The notes beneath the pieces were generated by a model. It saw only the letters and a program-made list of their open reading frames with translations. It did not search any database and was not told the origin of the DNA. Below are positions 52,775 to 61,722 of a DNA stretch of 64,000 nt, one piece after another (position 1 is the stretch's first letter; the number at the start of each line of letters is the position of its first letter). The stretch comes from Neobacillus sp. OS1-2 (GTDB lineage Bacteria; Bacillota; Bacilli; Bacillales; Cytobacillaceae), in assembly GCF_030915505.1 (NCBI RefSeq), contig NZ_CP133265.1, positions 3,190,001 to 3,254,000 of the forward strand, given 5' to 3'. A program made the position numbers and the translations under genes.

Positions 52775-53661
52775 TGGCACAATTAAAAGGCATTGACGTA
52801 TCCAAGCATCAAGGAGTTATTGATTGGGACAAAGTTAAGGCTGTTGGGATCCAATTTGCAATGCTTAGGTTAGGTATTGGCAGTGATATGGCATCTCAAG
52901 ACGATGCTCAATTTGAAAGAAATGTTAGAGAGTGTGAACGAGTGGGCATCCAATGGGGGGCTTATTTATATAGTTATGCACTTAATGTAGATCAAGCAAA
53001 GAGCGAAGCTGCACATGCTCTTAGACTATTAAAAGGGAAAAATCCAACGTATCCGATTGCTTTTGACATGGAAGATGCTGATGGATATAAAGCTAAAAAC
53101 GGTATGCCGTGTAATGCCGAATTAGTAGCAATTTGTAATACTTTTCTATCCATTGTGGAAGGTGCGGGATATTATGTTTCTCTTTACGCTAGTTTGAGTT
53201 GGTTAAATAATCAGCTAAATGATAACTCATTAGATCGTTTTGACAAATGGGTAGCACAATGGGGCCCATCATGCTCATATGGTAATCCGTTTGGAATGTG
53301 GCAGTATACAAGTGACGGCACTGTGAATGGGATTAGTGGAAGGGTTGATATGAACTATTCTTATCATGATTTTGGCGCAGATAATCAACCAGTTTCAAAG
53401 TCTGCTCCGGTGGTATCTGCGGCACCAGTTAAGCCAGCACCACAGACAGTGCAATCTCAGTCCATCGTGCCTTTTCCCGGGCATTTGATTAAAGTAGGTA
53501 CTAAAGGAAAAGATGTAGAAAGAATCCAACGTGCTGTAAAAGTTAACCCAGATGGCATTTATGGCCCTAAAACTAAAGCGGCGGTTAAAGCCTACCAATC
53601 AAGACATGGTTTAGCAGCTGACGGTATTGTCGGTCCTGCTACTTGGTCAGTGATGTTTTAG
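52774..53661 (+). CDS. Endolysin: GH25 muramidase with peptidoglycan-binding domain
   Basis: A 295-residue lysozyme. The GH25 domain (1-205) starts GIDVSKHQGVIDW and has the acidic pair in FDMEDADG (Asp98, Glu100). A Pro/Val-rich linker (about 210-235) leads to a PG_binding_1 domain (about 240-295; GTKGKDVERIQRAV...DGIYGPKTKAAVKAYQ). It has no signal peptide, so it depends on the holin. A strong terminator follows. Confidence 0.95.
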   Translation: MAQLKGIDVSKHQGVIDWDKVKAVGIQFAMLRLGIGSDMASQDDAQFERNVRECERVGIQWGAYLYSYALNVDQAKSEAAHALRLLKGKNPTYPIAFDMEDADGYKAKNGMPCNAELVAICNTFLSIVEGAGYYVSLYASLSWLNNQLNDNSLDRFDKWVAQWGPSCSYGNPFGMWQYTSDGTVNGISGRVDMNYSYHDFGADNQPVSKSAPVVSAAPVKPAPQTVQSQSIVPFPGHLIKVGTKGKDVERIQRAVKVNPDGIYGPKTKAAVKAYQSRHGLAADGIVGPATWSVMF

Positions 53662-53665
53662 ATGT

Positions 53666-53703
53666 AAAAAGCCCCGTCTCGTGTGAGATGGGGGCTTTTT
53701 TTA
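53666..53703 (+). terminator. Terminator of the late operon
   Basis: AAAAAGCCCC with GGGGGCTTTTT, and an inner GTCTC/GAGAT pairing, followed by a T-run. It ends the lysis genes. Confidence 0.92.
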
Positions 53704-53705
53704 CT

Positions 53706-54143
53706 TTATATGTTTAAAATTTGCCTTTTTTTCAAATCAAATTCCTCTTGAGTAATAATTCCCTCATCTAATAAAGATTTAAGTTCCTTAAGGGAGCCAA
53801 GTTCAGAACCAGTAGAACTTAGATTGTTAATTCTTTCTTCTATTTCCGATTTTAATTTTAATGCTTCTTCATTCATATCTCTCTTAAACTTAACAGCATT
53901 TTGCGGTTGATCTACTGTTCTTAATAAACCTACCATTGAACTTCTAGGGGTGGATAATTGTAGATAACCGGCTGAAGTTAACGAAGCTTCTTTGAATTTG
54001 ATTTCTTGAATTTGGCTATATAATACTTTTGTTTCCCCACGTAATGCTTTATGTATCATCAAGTCATTATTCCCTCTTTTAAAAATTACACCATCATCTG
54101 TAAATTCCACAGTAGTATTAGGTTTTTTAAAAGTGTAATTCAT
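53706..54143 (-). CDS. DUF4429/SHOCT-domain protein
   Basis: A 145-residue protein with a beta N-terminal part (TVEFTDDGVIFKRGN), and a C-terminal SHOCT motif (LGSLKELKSLLDEGIITQEEFDLKKRQIL). SHOCT parts mediate oligomerisation or membrane association. GGAGGAATAATA precedes the ATG. It lies on the opposite strand between lysis genes and attR, a usual site for genes expressed in the lysogen. Confidence 0.8.
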   Translation of the reverse strand: MNYTFKKPNTTVEFTDDGVIFKRGNNDLMIHKALRGETKVLYSQIQEIKFKEASLTSAGYLQLSTPRSSMVGLLRTVDQPQNAVKFKRDMNEEALKLKSEIEERINNLSSTGSELGSLKELKSLLDEGIITQEEFDLKKRQILNI

Positions 54144-54187
54144 TATTATTCCTCCAATATTAATAGGTCTTTGAATTCATTTTATAT

Positions 54188-54436
54188 TCAAAAAGGTAAA
54201 TTATCATTCATTGAATCATATAATTCCTGCTGCTCTAAATTCTTAACCAGCTGCGTGATGTCCTGATCCCCTTCCACAATCACTTTTTCTAACTCAGCCC
54301 GATAAGACAATTCCTTATTAATGTGCTTCCAAAACTGCAAAGCCACATATTCTATCTTTTGACCACGAAACTGGAAGGCTCCCCTTCGAAAACCTCTACT
54401 ATCGGCAGTATAGTGTATTTCAATTATTACGGTCAT
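54188..54436 (-). CDS. Small protein near attR, unknown
   Basis: An 82-residue protein (MTVIIEIHYTADSRGFRRG) with GAGGAAG six bases before the ATG at 54436. It overlaps the end of the next upstream gene by 17 bases, so the reverse genes 54188-54759 form one operon. Unrecognised. Confidence 0.65.
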   Translation of the reverse strand: MTVIIEIHYTADSRGFRRGAFQFRGQKIEYVALQFWKHINKELSYRAELEKVIVEGDQDITQLVKNLEQQELYDSMNDNLPF

Positions 54437-54578
54437 CATCATCTTCCTCATAATACTCTTTCATAATCTTATGCTGCTCTTTCATTAAGTCATAAAAATG
54501 CACGATCATTTGAATATCGCGTGGTGTATATCCGTTTTCCTCGAAATTCTCAATTAGTTTCTTCCACTTTTCGTTCAT
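54420..54578 (-). CDS. Small charged protein, unknown
   Basis: A 52-residue protein starting MNEKWKKLIENFEENGYTPR and ending EEDDDDRNN. It overlaps genes on both sides (29 and 17 bases) on the same strand, which favours a real operon member. The ribosome site (AAAGGTAGATGATC) is far and weak. Confidence 0.5.
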   Translation of the reverse strand: MNEKWKKLIENFEENGYTPRDIQMIVHFYDLMKEQHKIMKEYYEEDDDDRNN

Positions 54579-54759
54579 ATAGATCATCTACCTTTACTTC
54601 CAGTAAGTCAGCCAGTATAAAAGCTTTGTCCATTGTAGGATAGGTATTACCCACAGACCAATTAGATAGGGTATTTTGACTAACTCCTAATTCTTTAATT
54701 ATGTACTCTCTTCTGTATTTACAAACACGTAATAATTCTCCTATTCGGCTCCTAAGCAT
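54550..54759 (-). CDS. XRE-family regulator near attR
   Basis: A 69-residue helix-turn-helix protein (RIGELLRVCKYRREYIIKEL, GVSQNTLSNWSVGNTYPTMDK). It is first in a three-gene reverse operon and probably controls it or the divergent genes. AGAGGTG lies before the ATG at 54759. Confidence 0.8.
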   Translation of the reverse strand: MLRSRIGELLRVCKYRREYIIKELGVSQNTLSNWSVGNTYPTMDKAFILADLLEVKVDDLYERKVEETN

Positions 54760-54889
54760 GACAAACACCTCTGTAAGTAGTTTCTCCAAGCAAACAATAA
54801 AATCCTTTCACAAATATTTGGGATAAATATTCATAAAGTGGTAGTGACGGTAATATCATATATCAAACAAGCAAAGGGAGTGATTATGA

Positions 54890-55126
54890 TTGAGTGGAAA
54901 AAGGCCTAAATCAGTATCATTTAATGAGAAAAATATGAGGGATAATGAAATCCTGACGTACCTAGAAGATGAACATATAAGTTTTGCACCGTACGTTAAG
55001 GATCTGATTTTTGCAGACATGCAACGAAGAAAAGAAGGGCTCCGAATTATTCAAAAGAATAAAGGTGGGGGTATAAAAATCGTTGTAGCCGGTAATACCC
55101 ATCCTCCCTCCGCAGTGGGAGTGTAA
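54890..55126 (+). CDS. Small basic protein, ribbon-helix-helix-like
   Basis: A 78-residue protein (KRPKSVSFNEKNMRDNEILTYLEDE...YVKDLIFADMQRR). The pattern resembles small RHH-type proteins of plasmids and integrative elements; tentative. It starts at a TTG after AAAGGGAG and diverges from the XRE operon. Confidence 0.6.
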   Translation: MSGKRPKSVSFNEKNMRDNEILTYLEDEHISFAPYVKDLIFADMQRRKEGLRIIQKNKGGGIKIVVAGNTHPPSAVGV

Positions 55127-55185
55127 CACTGTAACACGGTTGACACTGTCAATTGTCATGACGATTGGAAAGGGGATGCTTAAAA

Positions 55186-55446
55186 GTGATAGAGGGTAAG
55201 GGCTTAGGTGGAAAGAAGATTCATCGCGTGAACACATCACTAACAAACAAAGTGAGCAGCAAGTTAAATAGACTGGCCACAGCATGTAATATGAAACCGA
55301 CCACACTTGCAGGTATATTAATCGAAAAAGGCCTGTCCAACGTGCAGCTGGTGAATGACCTCCAGAAGGAATATTGTACCCAGGCAGCTTATAAGGTTGT
55401 CATCATCAATAATGAATATGTCCTTTGTGGAAGGGAGGATATATAG
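55186..55446 (+). CDS. Small basic protein, possible ribbon-helix-helix
   Basis: An 86-residue protein (KIHRVNTSLTNKVSSKLNRL...CNMKPTTLAGILIEKGL), which fits an RHH fold with a C-terminal extension. It starts at a GTG after AAAGGGG. Its stop overlaps the next start (TAGTG). A link to plasmid-type maintenance or excision is only a thought. Confidence 0.6.
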   Translation: MIEGKGLGGKKIHRVNTSLTNKVSSKLNRLATACNMKPTTLAGILIEKGLSNVQLVNDLQKEYCTQAAYKVVIINNEYVLCGREDI

Positions 55447-55709
55447 TGAACTGGACTGATTTTATTTTGGGCGGTATGACAGTTATTTTCTCGTATGCAT
55501 TTTATTGTGCTGGTATGGATGATGGAACCGATGTGGAAGATGAAGATCTTGGCCAAGAGGATTCCAATCTAGTCGTGAGTGATTTTTCGGGCCGCCATGT
55601 AACATTATCTTGTCAATCATGTAGAAAGTTAAAAAGGCATAAAGAAGTGCAACCAAATCTATATCAATGTGTAAAATGTAAAAGGCATGTTGATTTAAGA
55701 GCTTCGTAA
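55446..55709 (+). CDS. Membrane protein with C-terminal zinc ribbon
   Basis: An 87-residue protein: N-terminal membrane helix (FILGGMTVIFSYAFYCAG), acidic middle, then CQSCRKLKRHKEVQPNLYQC and CVKCKRH. GGGAGG precedes the GTG at 55446. Last phage gene, 40 bases before attR. Confidence 0.6.
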   Translation: MNWTDFILGGMTVIFSYAFYCAGMDDGTDVEDEDLGQEDSNLVVSDFSGRHVTLSCQSCRKLKRHKEVQPNLYQCVKCKRHVDLRAS

Positions 55710-55749
55710 CTTCCCCTTATTAACCCCAAATATCTTCAATTATTATTTC

Positions 55750-55793
55750 ATGTCTTTTGTCGGTATAAGAGTTCCGCCTCCGACCCAGATGGC
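55750..55793. other. attR: attR of the prophage
   Basis: Phage half 55750-55770 (starting ATGTCTTTTGTCGGTA), core GT 55771-55772, host half 55773-55793. With attL it gives attP and attB as described in the findings. Confidence 0.85.
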
Positions 55794-57035
55794 AGCAATT
55801 TGCCCTAGTGCAGTCAGTGTAGCGGCACCTTTACCGATAGCAACTGCAAATAGACCAGCAACAGAACCTGCTAGGGAAATTCCGGAAAATCCAGAACCAT
55901 CCAAACCAGTAATAGCCCCAACAGTTGTTAATGTAATAGCTCCAACTGTTTTACTTAATGGGACAATGCCTGCTAACGCTATACCCAAATCATTGACAAT
56001 TCCATGAGAAGCTTTCGGTAAAAAGTCGCCAATAATTTTAGTAAAGCCGCTATCACCCAAGTAGAAAAACGCGGCAATCGGTATGACGGGACCAAAAACT
56101 TTAAAGCCAAATTGGAACCCTTCGATTAAATAATGGGTAGTTTTTTCAAGTCCTTTATTTTTATGGCTAGTTAAGGTGATTAATAGAAGAATAAGAATGG
56201 AGGTTCCGCCGACTAGGGCAGTCGCATCTCCACCGGTTAAATCGAGGATCGACATGGCGGCTACGTCAGCAGCAAATAATAGTGGAACTAAGATGGCAAA
56301 AAAACGTTTTTGGGCAAGTGATAATAACCCTTGTTCGTCAGCTTTCTCATCGGGAGAATTAGGTAAAACGGTAGAAGAGACCTTCAAATTTCCCCGTTTC
56401 ATATCCCGCCTTAGAAAGTAGAAAGCTGTTACGGTTGTCACCAGTCCCATGATAAACACTAATGGAATGCTGGCATTTATAACATCTTGAATGGGTAATC
56501 CGGCTGCATCTGCGGTTAGTTTAGGTGCCGCTTGTATAACGAAGTCCCCCGATAGAGCAATTCCGTGCCCGAACAAGTTCATCGCCATGGCAACGCCCAA
56601 TGCTGGCAAGCCAGCTCTAATGGCAACCGGTAGAAGAACAGCACCTAAGAGGGCAACAGCAGGGGATGGCCAGAAAAACCAGGAAATGACCATCATTAAG
56701 ATCCCAATCGTCCAATAAGCAAGTGTCGGGTTGCGTATCAATTTCCTAAAGGGTGAAATCATGACATCGTTGATACCGGTGCTGGTTAGAGTGTGGCTCA
56801 TGGCAACAATAATGGAGATTACGAGTATCGTCGACAATAATTCCGTGATGGCATAACTAAAGCTATTGAAAATACTACTAATCGAATGACTTAAACTACC
56901 AGAGGCTGTAAGCGCAATTAAGAAAATCCCTACAATACAAATTATTGATGTGTCCCTTTTCATTACCATAAATCCGATAATAAGAACAATAAAGGTCACA
57001 TATATCCAATGAAGAGCCGTTAGCTCGATAAGCAT
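55771..57035 (-). pseudogene. yhfA: 5' part of yhfA permease, cut by the prophage
   Basis: A multi-pass permease (ion-transporter-like, about 11 membrane segments in this part) with the loop FWPSPAVALLGAVLLPVAIR and GHGIALSGDFVIQ. Codons up to GGGT are host; the frame then reads nine phage-derived codons and stops at 55743. The missing 43 codons are at 19979-20113. GGAGGGAATTTA precedes the ATG at 57035. Position between yhaA and hmoB identifies it as yhfA; the substrate is unknown. Confidence 0.85.
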
Positions 57036-57130
57036 TAAATTCCCTCCTCTCATAATACCCATCAGGGGAAATCGCCCTGCTGGATGTAATACAGAATATG
57101 AAAATTGAACCTAGAGGTGAGGGGGGCAAA

Positions 57131-57161
57131 TAAAAAAGAATGGAGAAATATAACTCCATCC
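57131..57161 (-). terminator. Terminator of hmoB
   Basis: On the minus strand GGATGGAG pairs with CTCCATTC (loop of 8), then TTTTTTATTT, just after the hmoB stop. Confidence 0.85.
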
Positions 57162-57176
57162 TTGTAATTCCTACAT

Positions 57177-57662
57177 TTATTCGATTATTGAATATTTACT
57201 AATATATGGAGCACTAGCGAAAATTTTTTGCTGTGCATCTAGACCTGTTCCTGCCTTCATAAATGAATCGGAATTTTGCCAGCTTTGATATGACGCTTCA
57301 TTTTCCCACACCGACAGGATGACATAAGTAGTAGATGAAATAGGTCGAAGCAATCTTAATGCCCTCAATCCTCGCACGATTGCCGTTTTTTGAATTTGAA
57401 TTTTACATTGGTGTTCAAAAATGGGCCGGCCTTCATCTGTAACCGGAATATGATTCATAATCGCAAAACTTTCTTTTTGAATAACTCCAACCGATTCTAA
57501 TACCTCATACTTTCGGGGCATGCTAAATTTACTTTTCCCTGCTGTTTCATGTAATAATAGGGCACCATTTTCATTGACCATGGTCACAATCAGATCATCA
57601 GGATATTTGTTTGCTAATTTCGTTAAAAAGTCCAATGTACCAGCGGTTATATAGATGTTCAT
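57177..57662 (-). CDS. hmoB: Haem-degrading monooxygenase HmoB
   Basis: A 161-residue protein whose C-terminal half (about 65-155; VILSVWENEASYQSWQNSDSF) is an antibiotic-biosynthesis-monooxygenase domain as in HmoB/YhgC. It breaks down haem and frees iron. Gene order beside hemEHY matches B. subtilis. The ATG has AAGGGGGATT upstream. It diverges from hemE. Confidence 0.88.
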   Translation of the reverse strand: MNIYITAGTLDFLTKLANKYPDDLIVTMVNENGALLLHETAGKSKFSMPRKYEVLESVGVIQKESFAIMNHIPVTDEGRPIFEHQCKIQIQKTAIVRGLRALRLLRPISSTTYVILSVWENEASYQSWQNSDSFMKAGTGLDAQQKIFASAPYISKYSIIE

Positions 57663-57901
57663 CTATTCAATCCCCCTTGTATGTTTCATCCTCTATACCA
57701 TACTATTTTCCATGCTTCATGTTAAATTAAACAAATTATGATCGAAAAAACGACATTTTTTTGACAGTTAGTATCATTTACTATGCACAAATAGGATTAA
57801 TCGCTATAGTGGAGACAGTCTATGTATAAGAAAATTTTTAAATTTATCCTTTATATATTAAAATGGAGAACAGACATGTCTTTGAAAGGTGGACTTTATT
57901 C

Positions 57902-58948
57902 ATGACCAGATCAATTAATGAAATATTTTTAAAAGCAGCAAGAGGTGAGAAAACGGATCATGTACCTGTCTGGTATATGCGCCAAGCAGGGCGTTCCCAA
58001 CCGGAATACAGAGAAATTAAAGAGAAGTACTCCTTATTCGAAATTACGCACCAGCCTGAGCTATGTGCCTATGTTACCCGCCTGCCAGTTGAGCAGTACA
58101 ATGTCGATGCCGCGATATTATATAAAGATATCATGACACCGCTTCCGGCAATTGGTATGGAGGTAGAAATAAAGGGTGGAATTGGACCGGTTATAGACAA
58201 TCCAATCCGTTCTTTAGCAGATGTTGAAAAACTGGGTGAAATACACCCGGAGGAAGATGTACCATACGTATTGGATACAATCAAATTACTAACGACTGAG
58301 CAATTAAATGTTCCGTTAATCGGGTTTTCCGGAGCACCATTTACGCTTGCCAGCTATATGATTGAAGGCGGTCCATCGAAAAACTACAATAAGACAAAAT
58401 CCTTCATGTATTCGGAACCTAAGGCATGGTTTGCATTGATGGAAAAACTGGGCGATATGATTATTACATACGTGAAATCGCAAATAAACGCAGGAGCCAA
58501 GGCAATCCAAATTTTCGATTCATGGGTTGGAGCATTAAATGTCGAGGATTACCGTTATTTCATCAAGCCTATCATGAATCGTATTTTCGCTTCATTAAAG
58601 GAAGAAAATGTTCCCTTAATAATGTTTGGTGTGGGTGCGAGCCATCTTGCTTTAGAATGGAATGACCTGCCACTGGATGTTGTTGGCTTGGACTGGCGCC
58701 TGCCAATTAGCCAAGCAAGAGAAATGGGGGTAAATAAAACCGTTCAAGGCAACCTCGATCCAGCTGTCCTGCTTGCACCATGGGAGGTCATTGAGGAAAA
58801 GGCTAAAGCAATTTTAGATCAAGGAATGGCACAAAATGGCTATATCTTTAATTTAGGTCACGGTGTTTTCCCATCTGTTAAACCGGAAACTTTGAAAAGA
58901 TTAGCGTCCTTTATTCATGAGTATTCAGCATCCAAAATGAGTCGCTAG
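57902..58948 (+). CDS. hemE: Uroporphyrinogen decarboxylase
   Basis: A 348-residue enzyme that decarboxylates uroporphyrinogen III to coproporphyrinogen III. The conserved start [16 protein letters not shown] and [17 protein letters not shown] are present. The ATG at 57902 follows AAAGGTGG; the earlier in-frame ATG at 57863 lacks a site. A TTGACA (57761-57766) may be its -35. pbpF, which precedes it in B. subtilis, is absent. Confidence 0.96.
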   Translation: MTRSINEIFLKAARGEKTDHVPVWYMRQAGRSQPEYREIKEKYSLFEITHQPELCAYVTRLPVEQYNVDAAILYKDIMTPLPAIGMEVEIKGGIGPVIDNPIRSLADVEKLGEIHPEEDVPYVLDTIKLLTTEQLNVPLIGFSGAPFTLASYMIEGGPSKNYNKTKSFMYSEPKAWFALMEKLGDMIITYVKSQINAGAKAIQIFDSWVGALNVEDYRYFIKPIMNRIFASLKEENVPLIMFGVGASHLALEWNDLPLDVVGLDWRLPISQAREMGVNKTVQGNLDPAVLLAPWEVIEEKAKAILDQGMAQNGYIFNLGHGVFPSVKPETLKRLASFIHEYSASKMSR

Positions 58949-59088
58949 GTTTTCAACCTATGAGTGTTAATATTGGTAAGCAACCCACTTTTTTGGCACA
59001 ATAGAATGAGTTGTTTGGAAGGGGGTATTCATTAATCCCCCCTATTCTTTTATAAATAACGAAAGAGACTTAATAAGAGGTGCAGCAT

Positions 59089-60021
59089 ATGACAAAAAAG
59101 AAAATGGGACTGTTAGTAATGGCATACGGTACCCCCTATTCATTAGAGGATTTAGAAGGCTATTATACGCATATCCGCCATGGCAGGAAACCAAGTCCTG
59201 AAATGTTAGAAGATCTTCGTAATCGTTATCAAGCAATCGGCGGGATCTCTCCATTAGCGAAAATTACCCTTAACCAAGCGGAAAAGCTTGAACAGTATTT
59301 AAATCAAATTCAAGACGAAATAGAATTTAAAATGTACTTGGGGTTAAAACATATTGCGCCGTTTATTGAAGATGCTGTGAAAAAGATGCACGAAGATGGT
59401 ATTGAAGAGGCTGTAAGTCTTGTTTTGGCCCCGCATTTTTCCACCTTCAGTGTAAAATCCTATAATGGAAGAGCAGTAGAGGAAGCTGAGAAATTAGGCA
59501 ACCTTACTATCAAAACGATTGATAGCTGGTATCAGGAACCGAAATTTATCTCCTATTGGGCTAATCAAGTACAACAAGTGTTTGGACAAATGCCCCAAGA
59601 GGAAAAAGACCAGGCCGTACTAATCGTTTCTGCACACAGCCTGCCGGAAAAGATCCTCCAGTATGGCGACCCCTATCCAAGCCAGCTGCAGGAAACAGCT
59701 AATTTAATTGCTGAACAAGCAGGTGTAAAGAATGTTGAAATTGGCTGGCAAAGTGCCGGAAATACACCAGAGCCCTGGATTGGTCCGGATGTTCAGGATT
59801 TGACAAGGGATCTCTATAAACATCATCATTATCAGGCATTCGTATATGCACCTGTCGGGTTTGTTTGCGACCACCTTGAAGTGTTATACGATAACGATGT
59901 TGAATGCAAAACGGTTACGAATGAATTAGGGGTTAACTACTATCGTCCGGAAATGCCTAATGCAAAGGACGAATTTATTGACTGCTTATCAAGCGTTATT
60001 CTTAAAAGAGTAAATGAATAA
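59089..60021 (+). CDS. hemH: Ferrochelatase / coproporphyrin ferrochelatase (HemH)
   Basis: A 310-residue enzyme inserting ferrous iron into coproporphyrin III (or protoporphyrin). Active-site His in [10 protein letters not shown] and Glu in the later [12 protein letters not shown] segment are visible. AAGAGGTG precedes the ATG at 59089. Same length as the B. subtilis enzyme. Confidence 0.96.
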   Translation: MTKKKMGLLVMAYGTPYSLEDLEGYYTHIRHGRKPSPEMLEDLRNRYQAIGGISPLAKITLNQAEKLEQYLNQIQDEIEFKMYLGLKHIAPFIEDAVKKMHEDGIEEAVSLVLAPHFSTFSVKSYNGRAVEEAEKLGNLTIKTIDSWYQEPKFISYWANQVQQVFGQMPQEEKDQAVLIVSAHSLPEKILQYGDPYPSQLQETANLIAEQAGVKNVEIGWQSAGNTPEPWIGPDVQDLTRDLYKHHHYQAFVYAPVGFVCDHLEVLYDNDVECKTVTNELGVNYYRPEMPNAKDEFIDCLSSVILKRVNE

Positions 60022-60059
60022 AACGCAGGCAGAAACATAGATGGAGGAAGGTGACGTTT

Positions 60060-61505
60060 GTGACCAAAGACAAACAGAAGGTTGTCATTATTGGGGGAGG
60101 AATTGCTGGTCTCACGTCAGCATTCTATCTCCAAAAAACAATTCAAGAGCATCAACTGCCAATTGAGATTCAATTAATTGAAGCATCCCATCGTCTTGGC
60201 GGTAAAATGCAAACGGTTGTTAGAGATGGTTTTACCATTGAGCGAGGACCCGATTCATTTTTAGCAAGAAAAACAAGCATCATTAGGCTGGCAAAAGAAG
60301 TTGGAATGGATGACAAATTAGTTCCTAATTCGACGGGTAAATCGTATGTTCTTGTAAACGAGAAGCTCCACTCCATGCCTGGCGGTTCAATCATGGGAGT
60401 GCCTACGGAAGTGGGACCCTTTATCACAACAGGTCTTTTTTCCGTTCCCGGTAAATTACGAGCCGCAGCCGATTTTATCCTTCCCCGTTCAGAAAGTGGG
60501 AAAGACCAATCATTAGGACAATTTTTTCGAAGAAGATTGGGCGATGAGGTAGTTGAAAATTTAATTGAACCATTACTATCAGGCATCTACGCAGGTGATA
60601 TTGATCAATTAAGCCTGATGTCGACCTTCCCGCAATTTTACGAAGTAGAACAAAAGTACCGAAGCCTGATAATGGGGATGAAAAAAACAACGCCTTCCCA
60701 GCCAAAACAGCCAGAAAATAAAGATAAGAAAAAGGGTGGTTTCTTAACCTTTAAAACAGGACTTCAATCCTTTGCTGAGGCCATTGAAGCAAAATTAGAT
60801 CCGAGGACCATTTTAAAGGGCCACCGTGTTGATAAAATATCAAAGTCCAATGACCACTACGAAATTTATCTTAATAATAGCGAAACCATAAAAGCTGATT
60901 GTATTATTGCTGCTACGCCACATAAGGTAACGCAATCCATGTTTTCTGATTATAACTTTTTCGATCCCTTTAAATCTGTACCATCTACATCTGTAGCTAC
61001 CGTTGCAATCGCCTTCCCTGTGGAAGCAATTAAGAACGATATTGATGGAACAGGATTTGTTGTTTCAAGAAATGGAGATTACTCTATTACCGCTTGTACG
61101 TGGACCCATAAAAAATGGGAGCACTCAACTCCGAAAGGAAAAGTGCTTCTCCGCTGCTATGTAGGAAGAGCGGGTGATGAGACGATTGTTGACCTGTCGG
61201 ATGATCGCATCATTAAGATTGTCCTCGACGATTTGAAAAAGACAATGAGCATCACGATGGATCCTGACTTTGCGATTGTTTCTAGGTGGAAAAATGCTAT
61301 GCCGCAATATACCGTGGGCCATAAGCAACGGCTTGAAACTATATTGGAGCAGGTGAAGAAAGATCTGCCTGGTGTCTTCTTGGCAGGTGCCTCATATGGA
61401 GGGGTTGGTGTTCCCGATTGTATTGATCAAGGAGAGGCAGCCGTCAAGAATGTGTTAGAATACCTAAAAGAAAAAAATATGTCAGAAGAAGCTGTTACGT
61501 TATAA
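60060..61505 (+). CDS. hemY: Coproporphyrinogen/protoporphyrinogen oxidase (HemY)
   Basis: A 481-residue FAD enzyme. Dinucleotide motif VVIIGGGIAGLTSAFYL, RLGGKMQTV, and C-terminal GVGVPDCIDQGEAAVKNVL are typical. The GTG at 60060 is about 10 bases from GGAGGAAGG; a GTG at 60051 is too close. A lysine-rich loop (PKQPENKDKKKGG, about residue 215) is a small insertion. It completes hemEHY. Confidence 0.94.
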   Translation: MTKDKQKVVIIGGGIAGLTSAFYLQKTIQEHQLPIEIQLIEASHRLGGKMQTVVRDGFTIERGPDSFLARKTSIIRLAKEVGMDDKLVPNSTGKSYVLVNEKLHSMPGGSIMGVPTEVGPFITTGLFSVPGKLRAAADFILPRSESGKDQSLGQFFRRRLGDEVVENLIEPLLSGIYAGDIDQLSLMSTFPQFYEVEQKYRSLIMGMKKTTPSQPKQPENKDKKKGGFLTFKTGLQSFAEAIEAKLDPRTILKGHRVDKISKSNDHYEIYLNNSETIKADCIIAATPHKVTQSMFSDYNFFDPFKSVPSTSVATVAIAFPVEAIKNDIDGTGFVVSRNGDYSITACTWTHKKWEHSTPKGKVLLRCYVGRAGDETIVDLSDDRIIKIVLDDLKKTMSITMDPDFAIVSRWKNAMPQYTVGHKQRLETILEQVKKDLPGVFLAGASYGGVGVPDCIDQGEAAVKNVLEYLKEKNMSEEAVTL

Positions 61506-61528
61506 CCAGCTTCTTCTTTTTATTTTTC
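61484..61528 (+). terminator. Terminator of hemEHY
   Basis: AGAAGAAGCTG pairs with CAGCTTCTTCT around a 12-base loop that contains the hemY stop, then TTTTATTTTT. Confidence 0.92.
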
Positions 61529-61567
61529 CTTGCCAACAGGAAAAATTGGATGTATACTCTTAAAGTA

Positions 61568-61600
61568 TTAAATGACTGAAATGTTCATACAGTCATTTAA
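61568..61600. promoter_or_regulatory. TetR-type operator before yhgE
   Basis: TTAAATGACTG and CAGTCATTTAA form a perfect 11-bp inverted repeat with an 11-base centre that itself contains TGAAATGTTCA. This is the style of TetR-family operators. In B. subtilis the TetR gene yhgD lies right here; in this window it is missing. Confidence 0.7.
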
Positions 61601-61722
61601 GAGGATCAGATTTTTGATATATGGCTTTCAAAACAAGGATTGTCCATGAAGATGGTCCTTATTTTCAGAAGTAAAATGACCAGATGAACGAATTGGTCAT
61701 AAATAAAAAGGAGGTAGTAGAG

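Larger units (their letters stand above)
20112..55772. mobile_element. HK97-type siphophage prophage integrated in yhfA
   Basis: It is bounded by attL and attR and measures 35,659 bp core to core. It contains integrase, repressor/operators, replication, packaging (HNH, TerS, TerL), HK97-type portal-protease-capsid, siphophage tail and lysis modules, so it looks complete. Three genes carry stops or a lost start (35510, 50263) but none is a core structural gene. Whether it can be induced cannot be judged from sequence. Confidence 0.93.

Noticed and set aside
20118..55767. att core placed at the TA shared by both phage arms
   Set aside because: A 14-bp palindrome with TA in the centre looks neat, but joining host halves there shifts the yhfA frame and TA is self-complementary. 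The GT core 6 bases further restores the frame and centres a longer palindrome.
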